In this document: positions 46,442-58,600 of the stretch, piece after piece
Layout of the letters: the number at the start of each line of letters is the position of its first letter
How positions within the stretch are numbered: the first letter of the stretch is position 1
Source of the DNA: Podospora comata
Lineage: Eukaryota; Ascomycota; Sordariomycetes; Sordariales; Podosporaceae
NCBI GenBank assembly: GCA_017354895.1
Contig: CP071493.1
Location: forward strand, 2,604,001-2,668,000
DNA: 64,000 nt
Reading direction: 5' to 3'
Notes under the pieces: model-generated
What the model saw: the letters and a program-made list of their open reading frames with translations, nothing else
Told to the model about the DNA's origin: nothing
Database searches by the model: none
Program-made: the position numbers and the translations under genes

Positions 46442-47774
46442 ATGGCTGAACATTCATTCCCCCCTCTCAAGAATGACCTGCTTCTTAGAGCTGCACGGGG
46501 TTAGTATTCTCTTACTGTCTAGATGAGACGAGGGCTACACTGCTAACACATCACATCGCAGGCGAAACCGTTGAACGCCCGCCCATCTGGGTGATGCGGC
46601 AGGGTATGAAGCCCGTGGTTGCCCTGATTTGCGCGTGCTGACTCCTGGTGGTGCAGCTGGTCGTTATCTCCCAGAGTACCACGAGGCCAAGGGTGGTCGT
46701 GACTTTTTTGAGTGCTGCCGCAGTCCCGAGATTGCTTCGACTTTGACCCTGCAGCCCATTGAACGCTTTGGCGGACTTATCGATGCCGCCATCATCTTTT
46801 CCGACATTCTGGTCATCCCCCAGGCGATGGGTATGACTGTTGAGATGGTCGATAAGAAGGGCCCTCATTTTCCCGATCCCCTGCAGACTCCCCAGGATAA
46901 GCAGTATATCGAGCTCATGGAGCGCCATGTCGATGTCGCCAAGGAGTTGGACTATGTCTACAAGGCGATCACTTTGACCAGGAAAAAGCTTGATGGGCGA
47001 GTGCCCCTTTTCGGCTTCACTGGAGCGCCATGGACACTGTTGTGCTATATGGTTGAGGGTGGCGGCACCAAGCTGTTCAAGCAGGTCAAGACGTGGATCT
47101 ACAAGTACCCAGAGGAGACCAAGGCTCTTCTCCAAAAGATCTCAGAGCTCTGCGTGGAGTATCTCGCGCTGCAAGTCAAGGCTGGAGCTCAGGTATTGTC
47201 TTTGGCATACATTGGCCGGGAACACGATCGCTGACTGTCTCCCTTAGATTGTTCAAGTCTTTGATTCTTGGGCTGGTGAGCTTTCGCCATCATCCTTCAA
47301 GAAGTTCTCTCAGCCATACCTCGCTTATATCGCCAAGCACCTTCCTCTGCGCCTCAAGGAGCTCGGTCTCGAGCAGGTTCCCATGGTGGTGTTCCCCAAG
47401 GGTGCATGGTACGCCCTCGACGCATGCGCCGATATGGGATACCAGGTGATTGGCATGGATTGGCTCCATGATCCTGCGGAGGCTGTCAAGATCATTGGAG
47501 ACCGACCAGTGGTTCTTCAAGGCAATGCCGACCCCGGCGTACTGTACGGCTCGCACGAGTCCATCACCGAGGTTGTTACCGAAATGGTCAAGGGTTTCGG
47601 CTGGGCAGAGCGCAAGAAGGGCTGGATTGTTAACCTCGGTCACGGTATGTCTCAATTTTTGAATAGATTACTCTCACCGCCGCTAACAGGTTCCCAGGCA
47701 TCACCCCATTTGTCAACCCAGATGACCTCAAGTTCTTCTTCCAGGAGATCCACCGCCTCACCAAGACCGATTGA
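46442..47774 (+). CDS. HEM12: Uroporphyrinogen decarboxylase (haem biosynthesis)
   Basis: Exons 46442-46499, 46562-46603, 46657-47192, 47248-47644 and 47698-47774 give 369 residues, the usual fungal length. It converts uroporphyrinogen III to coproporphyrinogen III by removing four acetate carboxyls, a cytosolic step of haem synthesis. Family motifs are complete: [12 protein letters not shown] (R32, R36), [13 protein letters not shown] with the essential Asp at D83, [17 protein letters not shown] with the active-site Tyr at Y164, and NLGHGITP with His at H344. All four introns have GT-AG ends and lengths of 53-62 nt. The last acceptor is chosen as the CAG at 47697 because it restores the conserved GITP. 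The second exon is only 42 nt. It is divergent from the 834-residue gene and ends 132 bp from the stop codon of the convergent acetyltransferase. Confidence 0.97.
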
Positions 47775-47906
47775 CTGGATCTGCCGGAATCTGTACGAAT
47801 TGCCATAGACTTGTTTATTTTGCCGTAGCAAAAGTTTAGAGCTTGATGTTTTGCATGCTTTCAAGATCGAGTATTCCCCTGCAGAGTGGTAATGTCAGGC
47901 CGAGCT

Positions 47907-49044
47907 TCATGATTTGGTCTTTGGGAAGGGCATATACCATGATACAATCCACGATGGTTTACCACCAATAGCACGGCATAGACCTTGACTCTTTGTGTTC
48001 TCAACCCAAACATCCGCAGCCCCCAGGCCATCGTCACCATATTCGTGGAGACGCTCGCGCATGAGTTTGATGGCTATTGCCTTTCCGAAGCCGAGACGGC
48101 GATATGGTTCCTATATTTGCCTGTCAGTGTCCATTGTACCAGTTGGAGTGAAGCGGGCAGGAACCTACCTCCACATGCAGCGACATCAACGTCCCATCCA
48201 GCCCTTTCGCCCGTCAGTCAACAACCCATCATGGCCAGCTCATCAGTTCAACACCACGTACCAAGAAACCCCCACCCAACAGCCTCCCCCGTTGCTCCCA
48301 ACCTCACAGCAAGACTAGGAACCATCAACAACGTCGCCCTACACATTCTCTCACATCAGCCATCTACCCCCATCCTCTTTCACAAAATAGGGTTGCGTAC
48401 TCCTGCCTATCAATCGCAGTCCTACTCTTCACCAACCCAACATCCCCCTTCCTAACCTCATCCCAATAAAACTCCCTCCCCTCCACCTCCCACCTCTTGT
48501 CGCTCATCCCCCCTTCTAACTCGGGTAAATCTGCCACCCGAAAAACAAACTTGTAATCAAACTCCCACTCCTGCCCCCCAGCCAAAGCTGTCTTCTCTAG
48601 CCCCATCCCCAAGTTGATCATCCTTTTCCTCACCATCTCATGGATACTACCAACTAGTATCTTTTTCTTTCTCCCACCCTCCCATAAACCCTCCGCAACC
48701 TGAAAGAACCTAAGCAACAACCCATCCCAAACCCTCCCCTCCTCACCCCCTGATTGGATTTCTAAACTGCAAAACAACCAAACCTGCGTCTCTGGCCCCT
48801 TGCTCAAGTCCACATACCCGGTCACGAACCTGTCAGGGTCACGCGCCCCCGGATGGTGGTAAACATGCACCACCCGGCTATGCGATGTACAGCCTCCCCG
48901 ATCGGCAAACTTTTCCGCAAATTGTATCCTTCTCAAGACTGGCAGTGAGAAAGGGAAGTATGGCTTGGAATATAACAACGACAAAAGAGAGGGAGGGACA
49001 GAGGTCGGGCGGTGGGTTTCTACAATGGGGGAGAGGGGGGACAT
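47907..49044 (-). CDS. GNAT-family N-acetyltransferase (FR47-like)
   Basis: Exons in transcript order: 49044-48401, 48338-48262, 48203-48169, 48110-47907; 319 residues. I take ATG 49044 (CAACATGTC) because the longer frame upstream has no ATG. The N-terminal two thirds is a fungal-specific region (HVYHHPGARDPDRFVTGYVDL, VGLVKSRTAIDRQEA). The C-terminal part is a GNAT fold: GWGFLGLDGTLMSLHVEEPYRRLGFGKAIA, with the acetyl-CoA pyrophosphate loop R256-R257-L-G-F-G261, then VWVENTKSQGLCRAIGG. The third exon is just 35 nt. It should transfer an acetyl group from acetyl-CoA to an amine; the substrate is unknown. Intron boundaries were fixed by GT-AG ends and by continuity of the GNAT motif. It converges on HEM12. 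Confidence 0.85.
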
Positions 49045-49625
49045 GTTGTTGATGAGAAAAGGGAGGTATAGCTGTATAATGTGTCGTAGTGAAGAGGTCG
49101 TCGCCTGTTGTTGCTGTTTGTGGGTTGTATTGAAAGGATGAACAGCTCGGAGATGGCGGGGAAACAATGGTAGCTATTCCCGAGAGCGATCACATCACCA
49201 TCAGCCAGATGCGACTATCACCTGGGGAACCAACTATAAAAAAATACACCTAACAAAGTGAAAACTGGACAGGGCTCTACTTTCCAATAGACCAAAACAA
49301 GAGTCCCATTGTGGCAAGGTATCATGGATAATCATATACATCACCCTTCATACCCAAGTTTGAACATTGCATCATTATATTCAATCATGTCTAGATATCT
49401 CATCCAGCATTCAATTCCCTGAACGCTGCCCCCTATTCTCCTCACCATTCACCATTTTTCCAAGCCAACGAAAAAAAAAAAAACCCCTGCCGAATAACAT
49501 CATCACCCCTTTTCAACGCCACCTAAAAGATGAGAAAAAAACCCGGGTATTTAACATCATCACAAACGAACATAAACCCCTCGTTTATAACCGCAACAGA
49601 ACCCCTTCGCACGCAAAAAAACAGC
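49045..49625. other. Intergenic region upstream of the acetyltransferase
   Basis: 581 bp between the GNAT start and the end of the small repeat protein. It must contain the GNAT promoter and the neighbour's 3' UTR. A-rich runs occur near 49470-49620. No gene seen. Confidence 0.6.
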
Positions 49626-50156
49626 CTACTGCTTCTTGCCAAACAACTTGTCCGTCCAGCTCTTCTTCTCCTCCTCGGTTTTGGGCGAAGGCGTCTTCTT
49701 CAAATCCGAGGTATCAACCGCCTCCTCCGACGAAGGGCGCCCAGCCTTGTCCGCATTGACGACGTTTCCGGCGCCGCCGCGGCCTGTGTTGATGGCGCCA
49801 TGGCTAGGGCGACGAGCGACACTGTAAACCGAACGGGGTGGTTAGCTTCGGCTTTGTTGGAGAGAGAGAGAGCAAACGATCGCGCAATGCAACAAGCAGC
49901 AAAAAAAAAATGCGGGGTTGCTGGCCAGGTGTCGCGGTAGCGAGAATGAGACTTACGGTTGAACGTCCTGACGCCGGCGCTTCTCCTCCTCGTCGAGGTT
50001 CGCAGCCATGTTGCCGGACCCGCCACGGCCGGTGGTCACAACGTTGGACCCCTTGAGGGTGGGAGTCTCGAGGTCCTCGGGCTGGACCGTAGGGGTCTTG
50101 GACTGGTCGCGCATGTTGCCGGCGCCGCCGCGGCCAGAGGAAGCAAGTCCGGACAT
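49626..50156 (-). CDS. Small GRGGAGN-repeat protein (DUF3602 type)
   Basis: Exons 50156-49957 and 49821-49626 give 131 residues; the intron is 135 nt. Three copies of the motif GRGG(A/S)GN occur: GRGGAGN at residues 8-14, GRGGSGN near 43-49 and GRGGAGN near 77-83, separated by polar linkers. A Lys/Glu-rich tail ends WTDKLFGKKQ. Proteins with several such motifs form a fungal family annotated as DUF3602. Yeast Par32/Amu1, which I recall as a TORC1/Npr1-controlled inhibitor of ammonium transporters, carries similar motifs; a shared role is only a suggestion. The protein is predicted soluble and disordered, with no signal peptide or membrane segment. Confidence 0.88.
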
Positions 50157-53100
50157 TTTGGCTGAGTGGGTGGTTTCTTAGGGATAAGGGCTTTGGGTGA
50201 TGTGCGTGTGGTGTACTGGGAGAGACCTTCCAGGCGTGGGCCGTGTGCGTGTGAAGAATGCGATATGAGGACAAAGAATGGTCTTCTCCAAAACAGGTAC
50301 GTATGAAGCGGAACAGGAAGCTGGCTATTTGTACCGCAGCCAGAAAGAAGTGCGCAACTCGGCTTGTCTTTTCTTTTTCTTGAAGATTCCTCGTAAACGT
50401 TGGGCGTTGCTGAGGAGGAAGTAGGGCACCTTAATAGTTGGGCAACCGGTAAGAGGCTGCGCTTGCTAAACGGGATCAAATGATACGTTTTGGTGCTTCT
50501 TGGAACTCCGCACTTCCAAGCCACGTCTTCTCGGACCAGGCACCGCAAGAAGGGGGAAAAAAAGTGTGATCACAAGGGGGGTCAAGGGATTTTTTCACCA
50601 CCTTCCTCTTAGCATCCCGTCTCATCGCCCAACTAGCATCGCTCAAGAACTGCTAGTGCCTCCAAAGCACCCGTCTTGGCCAGGGCTCTGACATCACCTG
50701 GGCACCCAAAGGAGGCCCCGCGGATGCTGGATTCAGACGCTGCCCCTCCCTGCCCCTCATCCAGGGCTCTCGTTTGGTGCGCCTGGGTTGTGCGAACTGG
50801 GCTGGACGGCTGGAGGACGGGCGCGCCCGGTGCTTGCTTGGCTTAAAAGCCTGGTGCCACCACCCCGGATTCGGTGGTGAGAAGAGCCGGTGATTCATCT
50901 CGTTGGCCGCCAGGTCCTGTAGAGCATAAGCTGCGTGATGGTGTCATTCTTCTTGGCATCTTCTTGTCACACTGGGCGTCCCTATCCAGGATGTTCAATG
51001 TCTTGAACCTCGGGCACTCCGTTCTGGTCAGAGTGAGGGGTCATTTCAGGCTGCGTAGAAGCGGTGAAGACCTGGAAGCGTGAGACACTGGAGAGATATA
51101 ATAGGTAAAGCTTCAATTAAATTGAAAGTGACGCAAAATCGCAAACAATATGCGTGCTCTATGAATTTGGCTTTGCTTCACTGCTTTTTCGCATCTTGTT
51201 CTGTTGCATCCAGAGAAAAATGATGGCAGCTGTCGATCGTGGGGAAGCTCCCCACTTTATTCTTCGCTCATCAGCCAGGGGTCCAAGAGATAAGATAACG
51301 ACTTCCAACGACGTCGATGGTCCAGAGATTGCCTATCTTTTGATCCAATCTTCTCCTTGCTATTTATCTTTGGTGCTCTTCAAGCAGCAGATCCAACTTA
51401 TTACTTCTATACAGCGCTTGAAATCTTGGATATACACGGTAACATCCAAGAATCAGATGGAAGTCGTATCCGCAGCCTGGTCCTCAACTACAACCTACCA
51501 TTTCTCACTGGCTAACCTACCACTCGACAACCGCACACAGTACACCGTCGCAAATGGGCTCACGGTCCCACTAATAAATAAATGAGCATGCAACGTTTTA
51601 TTTTAGACCCAACAAAGGCAACGCTGTTATGATCCCAGTCCCATGGCTATCTCAGCTTGGTCGCAAAGAACTGGTGTTCGTCCGCTTCCACTGCGGGGTG
51701 TCCCAGACCTCCTTCCCCTTTCGCCCTGTCTCTGATCTCCACCGTCTGTTGATGCTGGCACCTGCTCGAGTTCAGATGATCTTGGCTTGGGGCTCACAAA
51801 GAAATCCATCTCCGAGGAGACAAAAAAGAAGACAACGGGATCCTCAACCTCTAAAATCTTTACAGTTGTCGATCCTGCGTCATGGTCAATCACGTAGCAT
51901 GTTTCCAACCCTAACCCTCCTTTTACTCTGCTCCCTTCTCACCACGATGCAGGGGGCGCATTCATCACGATCATCATCACCCTTACGTCCCTACGCTAAT
52001 CTACAGCCACGTGTGCAAAACGTGAACCTCCGAGACACACATTTTCCCGGCCGCGCGCGATCACACTGTTGCTGGGCAGGTTGCCATTCCCTTCCAACGA
52101 CGTCTCATCGCGGGCGGTAAACTGCAACAACACGGACCTTTTGTCTTGTCTTGTGAGTCCGAGTGCTGTTGCTGTCTTCCAGAACAACCTTGGTCACAGA
52201 GAGGCAGAGAGAGACCGGAGAATTAAGTGTCTCGCTCTTCGTTACACTGCATGCTGGCCACGCGATATACAAGTCGGCGTGAGGGAGAGTGGAGATTGTG
52301 GTGGGGAGGAAGTTGAAGTAATCCACACCCCCCTCTTCCTGTCGGGGTTATCGTTGCTGTCACAAGTGACAGGAACTGTATATTGCTTTTAGATTACTTT
52401 TCCCTGTGGTAGACAGGTGCTACACTGGGTAGGTAGCCAGCGGAAGAAAAAGAAAAGCAATTACTGACCACCGACCCATATGGTGAGAAATCCGGGGTGT
52501 CTTTTCAAAGGTGGGTGTGTGTGTGTCTCCTGACGTTCCGTCCCGAGACCCGAATTGCTGCTGGCCATCAATAATATAACAGGAAGTGGTCACGGGACCG
52601 CTCGAAGGGGTGGATGGATGGATGGACGTCACCTTCCAACGATATCATTGAAAAACGAGACAGGATGTTCCGTTCTTCTAGGTAAATCTGCCCGTATTCC
52701 TATGCAAGGTCAGAATAGTCTCTGCCTTTGACAAGACAAGGGGGCTGGCCATTCTGCCGTATCAGCGTCCTGTATTAAATGTATCAGAAACGCCAAAAAC
52801 TCCTACTGGTTCAGGCTTCTCAGTTCAGCCTTTTCTAGTGGTATGTGACGCTGTGGCTTTTTTGTCCACCTAACTTTCAAGGCTTGCTTTCTGGATTAAT
52901 GTGAGTGGTCGGTCAACAATAACATACCTAAGTTAGTTTCGGGACCGGCTGGGTTGCCGATAGGTAGATGTAATGCAATATATGCTACTGTAAGAAAAGT
53001 AGGGGCCGAAGGTAGGTGGTGCGATGAGGCTGATGGTGATGTTTGGCTTGGTTATTATACTGTTGTGTGATAGGTGCGGATGTGGTGTAAATGCCAGAAA

Positions 53101-53825
53101 ATCATAAAACATGTCTACTATGAACATGGGGGTGTTAAATGAAGTGAGTGTTCTGTCCTGGTCTAAACAAACCTTTTTTCATTCATGGTGGCATACATAA
53201 AAGCCAATATTCATCAGAGAATAAACCCAAGAGACAATATACAGCGACAGCAGGATCTCCCACCCTCACGTACCATCCGAGCCATCCATCTACCAGTCTA
53301 CTTTACGTCCCCTCTTATCCACCAGCCCCCCCAACCTCTACGATTATCCAGAAAAGTGATAGAATAACAACGTAATAAAACAGCATAGTTAGGGTAGTCG
53401 CAACATGCAGCGAGGAAAAGGGGATAGCGTAAAAAACAAGAGAAATGAGCCCCATCCAGTCGAGACAAATAGAACACAACACCACAAGCACCCACCCACC
53501 CACCCCCTCTCTCTACCCCTCTGATGACAACAAGAGAAAAACAAATATCCATTTGGTATCACCTCTGAGCCTGCAATCATAATACTTTTTCGCACAAAAA
53601 CAAAACAGAAGAACGCTATCGCACAAAAAGAAGAGAATAAAAGCACAGCAACATGAAACCGTAAAAGTAGAACGTAAGATCGCCACCAACCGACTCAACA
53701 CCCTAACCCCATGATGTCCCCTTCTTTCCGGACCACTCTTTACTCCTCACTCGCCCTCTCCTCTATACACACACAGAAACTCCAACCTCAGCTAGACTTC
53801 CCGCGAAAGACAAGCCCCGGGACAC
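50157..53825. other. Intergenic region, no gene recognised
   Basis: 3.7 kb between the GRGGAGN-protein promoter and the velB 3' end. Frames present are short and lack domains or consistent splice signals. A C/A-rich stretch lies near 53280-53520 (few G on the + strand). Confidence 0.55.
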
Positions 53826-55606
53826 CTAGTTACCATAATCATCATCATCATCCGCATTGCCCTTCTTCTCGTGCCCATCCTTGCGAATAGGGATCTTGAT
53901 GCCCTGGGTAGCGAAACACTTGCTGAGCGGCGTGCTCTCGCAGACACCGGGAAATTTCTTGGCGGAATAGACCTGGAAAACCTCCGAAAAGACCGCGGCC
54001 AGCACGGGGGCACTTCCTTGGTTGACGACGCCGTTGGCGCCAGATCCGGGGTTCGACATGGGAATTCCGACGTTGACAAAGGAGAACCGAAGACTATGGT
54101 CGAGAGGCGTTAGTATGATAAGGCTTCCGAGATTAACGGAATAGTCCAACCCACCGGAAGCAACCCTCTGTCCTCACACTCAAGTCCTGAAGCACAAACC
54201 AGATGCCAATCTTGTCATCTGGGTCGTTGAGACGGAAGGCACTGGCGGCCAGGCTCCCAATAAGATTTCTCGTAAACATGCCTGATGGCGCGGTTCCGCC
54301 GATAGACATGCGCTGCCCTCCGATGCCATAGGACGGTTCGAAGACGCGTGGGGGCCCAAATCCATACGACATGCCCACTTCCTGGGGGTAGTCTCTGAAA
54401 TAGGGGGCCTGTCCATAACCGCTGTTGGGAGCGCCAACAAAGCCGGCTGTGGTCTCGAGTCAGCAGAAAGAACACTTTAAAATGCATCAACAAGTCTTGC
54501 GGATGATTACGCACCTCCGTATGCTGGTTGCATCCCATAAGGACTGACGGCTTGTCCGGGGGGTGGGTACACCTGCCCGTATCCCACATCCCTCGGCGGG
54601 ATGTTGGAGGGCAGAATGTTTGAGTATGCCGGTGTTGATTCCATCTGAGCATAGGAAGCTGGCGAAGTCGAAGAGATGGAAGGTGAAGCTGTCGTGTGCC
54701 GAACAAGATTGACCTCCTTGAGCGCATGTTCGTCCCACAAGTCCACATTCAGGACATACATGCCATACTCGATCTCGCTATCATCCACACATAAGCACTT
54801 CAAAAGTCTGACAAGGTTCTGGGCAAGACGACGGTAACTCACTTGCAATCAATTTCTTTGCCCGTGTTCTCGTCCGTCACAATCAGTCGTACACAGGGTG
54901 GAGGGGTGATGGGACGGCGGTCCTGTTCAGATTCAATGAGCCGTCATGCCAATCGCGAAGGGGGGATGTAGTCCAACAACACAAGCATACCTTGTCTCCA
55001 AAACCACACATTCGTGCACGTTGTGGCTGTTGCACAACATCGAGGCTGTCGCAGGTCGGATTAGTATTCTCCTACCCACCAGACCGGAAGACAGTTCACC
55101 CCAACACAGCATGAAGCAAAAAAGGACCCGGCAAATAAGATGACGACTTACGTGTATTTCCTGCCCTGGGCGTCTCGGGAAGAGAAGGGAATCAGGTTCT
55201 TCCTGATCTCCTCCAGCTGCTCGGTCGTCAGTGGCGGACGTTCCTGGCCCCCCGAGCCTGACTGAGGACTGGCTTCACTCGCCGGGCCGGGCGGCGGAGC
55301 TCCTTGCGCCTGGGCTGCCTGTGCCTGAACTAGACCGTCCTGGAAGGATGGAGGGGGCATAGATGGGAGCGGCTGAATCTGATGAGGCGGATAGGATGAC
55401 ACAGGGTGCGGAGGTGGGTGCATCTCGGTGGAGTAAGGGCTTTGGTGCTGCGGGTGCTGGTGCTGGTGCTGGTGCTGGTGCTGGTGAGAAAGTGGGTGTG
55501 GTTGCTGGTGTTGATGGGGATGTTGTTGCTGATGCGGGTGCGGATGCTGATGCGGGTGTTGAGATGGATGCTGATGCATGTTGGGGGGGTAGGGTGGTTG
55601 ATTCAT
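53826..55606 (-). CDS. velB: Velvet-domain developmental regulator VelB
   Basis: Exons in transcript order: 55606-55152, 55045-54991, 54922-54843, 54777-54515, 54446-54155, 54093-53826; 470 residues, introns 61-106 nt. Residues 1-60 are an extreme His/Gln/Pro tail (HQHQHQHQHQHPQHQ). The velvet fold starts at about residue 128 (EQLEEIRKNLIPFSSRDAQGRKYT) and continues as LDVVQQPQRARMCGFGDKDRR, ITPPPCVRLIV and YGMYVLNVDLWDE. A Ser/Pro/Tyr/Gly-rich insert of about 85 residues then interrupts the domain, as is typical of VelB. It resumes with MFTRNLIGSLAASAFRLNDP and GIWFVLQDLSVRTEG, and ends in an acidic tail (NADDDDDYGN). VelB forms dimers with VeA and VosA, enters the nucleus and controls conidiation, sexual development and secondary metabolism. 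Those roles are from the family; partners are not in this window. Confidence 0.95.
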
Positions 55607-58600
55607 CTTTTCCCAGATTTGTACAATATCCGTCTTCGCCTCACTGTCCTCGACACTCAGGCCAAAAAGCTTCCAACAAAATTATGGACAGTGTGTGTGT
55701 GTGTGCGTTCTGCTGTTCTGCTTTGTTGGTGGTGGTGGTGGGAGGTCGTAGCTCGGTGCAGCGCAGCGCGGAGACAAAAGTGGGCGCGGCGGGCAAGTCG
55801 CGGTCCCGTATGAGGGGCGGGCTGTGCGACTGGGGTCTGAATGCGGCGTGGACAAGGTTCTTGTCTGGTGAGGTTGTGTTGCTTCGCAAAACCTAGCTAG
55901 GTTGCCCTCTGGTTGAAGATGGAGCTTCAGGTACCGTGCTGGCTTCACTCACTGCCACGGGTTCGGTGATGTGTTCAACTTGATTGCTTTCTTGCTGGGT
56001 TCTGGTGGCGACCAAGGTGACAGCTCGAGGGCGGCGTCTTTGGACTTATATACACATGTCAGTCAGTAGCGGTAAGCTCCCTCACACCCCGGCAGAGTCT
56101 TTTCCAGCCAAAGTGAAACAGTAGAAGAGCTGTTGATGCGAGAGTCTTGCGTCAAGCTGGGTAGCTGGGTGCTGTCAAATGCATGGGGGCCCGTCCGAGA
56201 TCGAGTGGTGTGGAGATTATGATTTGGACGGACAAAAGACGGTGGGTGGCCGGGGGAGCTGGGGCCGGCAAGCTGGGCATTACCCCGGGGCTTAAAGCTA
56301 CTTACAAAACTAGAGCCCTGGAGCTCAAAAAGCGGCCCGGGGGTGTAAGAAAAGGTCTCCACCACCCTGGACCTTCACACTTCTTCCCTTTCCGCACTGG
56401 GCGTCTTGTACTGATCCGGTACCTTCTTTCAAGAGGTCCTGATGTGATATGATATACCTCGTCTTCGGGTTATACAGGAGAGACCCGATCATCACGGTGT
56501 TTAGTCCCTTTCCTTGGCGCAAAATTATTTCAGCCGCAAGTTAAGGGACTGACTCTTCAACATGCTCTCAATATCGCTTCTTCCCTCACAGTTGCATCAC
56601 TGCCGTCACAAGGGCGCTCCCATTCAAGTTTGTGTCTCGACCCTGCAAGACGCAAACCTGGTCTGCAACGTTCTCCAAGTGAATGCTATGGAACTCGGAG
56701 ATAGTTTTGACTCGCCCGAGTTGCTGGTATTGAGCTGGCACAGACGGCGCACTGTCGTCATCCTTGGTTCTTTGTGAGGGAGGTTCCGTTCCCTTGCAAG
56801 CCTACCTTCTTGGAAACTTTCGATGGCCGAGGAGAGAGATCATCAGACAACAGGAAGGCCGGAATACACTCACAGACCTCCTGATGCCGTGAGCCCGGTC
56901 GGGTCGAGCTGGAGAAGTTGGAGGTACATCAGGTACCTCTCAAAGACAGTGCGCAGAAGCCAGGACACAACCACAGAAGCCGGCATGGCCACCCACCTTC
57001 GGCACGGTGTCTGTGTGTCGTGCACAGCGGGTGCGGGAAAAGGACTGGGGGGGGTCCCCAGTGTGTCCCAGCGAGCTTTACCGGGGTTCTGTTCGCTCAA
57101 CCAGCTTCACGGGTGGGGTTGAGGTAATGAGAGGTACCTCGAGGCCACCTCAAGGTCGCAGCTTGGAGTTGCTGTGCAGTCGCGGCTGCCATCTGGACAC
57201 CCGCATGTCGGAATCATCCCTCAGGTGTTGACACTGTGCCGTTATTTGTCCAGTTCTGCTCTTTTTCTCTCCAGGTTTGAGCCCTAATCACCCAGCTTTG
57301 GACGAGAGTGTGATTGTCTCGAGTCGTCAGACTAACAGACCTTGAATCTAGAAGTGGGAAGAAAGTGGGGTTATGGCGGCACTGCTGAATCTGATACCGT
57401 AGGGCTGACGACGACAAGACTAGCAGACATCACGACTCAATGTCGTTTCCCAAGAATCTCAACACTGTGATTATGCACAGGCTGCGACAAGTAATGCGCG
57501 ACACTCAACCTGGCTCCGAGGTGGGCTTCTAACCAGCTTCCTCACCGGTACAGCAACATGAAGCTGGCCTTGCCGCCCCATTGGCTGCTCAGAATCCGGT
57601 ATATGGCTCCACGGGGGCAGGTGGGCAATCCCACACTGTCGGTTGCCAGTCACAAGATGGTGTTGGTCTAAATTGCAATTAAGCTCCCGCTGCCATCCCT
57701 GACAGCTTCATCTATCCACGTCCAGCAGAGGCAGGTCCTCATAGCTATTCTCATGCCCCTCGGCCGGGTTCCGCTGCTGACGGATGCCTCGGGTGCTGCC
57801 ACCAGTTCCCCTCACCTCTTTTATCACCACTTGGAGAAGCAACGCACTATGCTGGGGGTGTGTGTGTCTCGTGAGGGGTTCGTGAGCGTACAAGAGCGGC
57901 GTAATCCCACGGAAAGCTGGCGGCGTTCCTATTCGATGATGAAGACGAACTCTCTCGCAATCTCACTTCTCAAGCAAATCGAGCCGCCTCGTCGAGGAAC
58001 CGCGCAGACGCGGTCGCGAGAAAGATGAGTGTGACCACCTCCTTCAACCATGAATCCTTGTTCTATGAGGCTATAATTCGTGCGACATAAAGGTTCACAG
58101 CTTCCTTCCACCCAATCAGAGAAAGTCTGACAACCACTTGGACCTGTCTGCAAGCGCACATATTTCGAGCTGCTGCTCCGTAATCGCCGCAGGACCCCCC
58201 GCAGCTGCCAGAGTTGAGTCCAACATACAATCTATCAGCTACCTGGTTGGGTCGTCCTCGATATTGGGCCCCCTCATCTGGACATCTTGGTTCGGGCTGC
58301 CAGGGAAGAGAGATCAGCTCTCGATCCCCAGAAGGCGACCGTCAACGGCCCGCTATTTTCCAAGAATAGCACTGGCCGTAATTATATCGTATGCTGGAGA
58401 GCATCTCGCGTGACTAGGGCCAAAGTTCCTCTGCTCACCGTGACAGAGACGGCAGGTCTAGAAGAGTCCCTCCACCAGACCTATATTGCACATCTTCCTA
58501 TCCTTGATTCTAGCCGCGGCGCGGAATTCGAACTTTAAGGCGACGGTCTACCCTCTCACTGCCTGTTCACACCGTCACGACGGCGGTAGGTGACGAGGGG

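Noticed and set aside
51629-52120. 163-codon + strand frame in the gap before velB
   Set aside because: No domain, mixed composition, no splice partners; likely chance or 3' UTR-side sequence.
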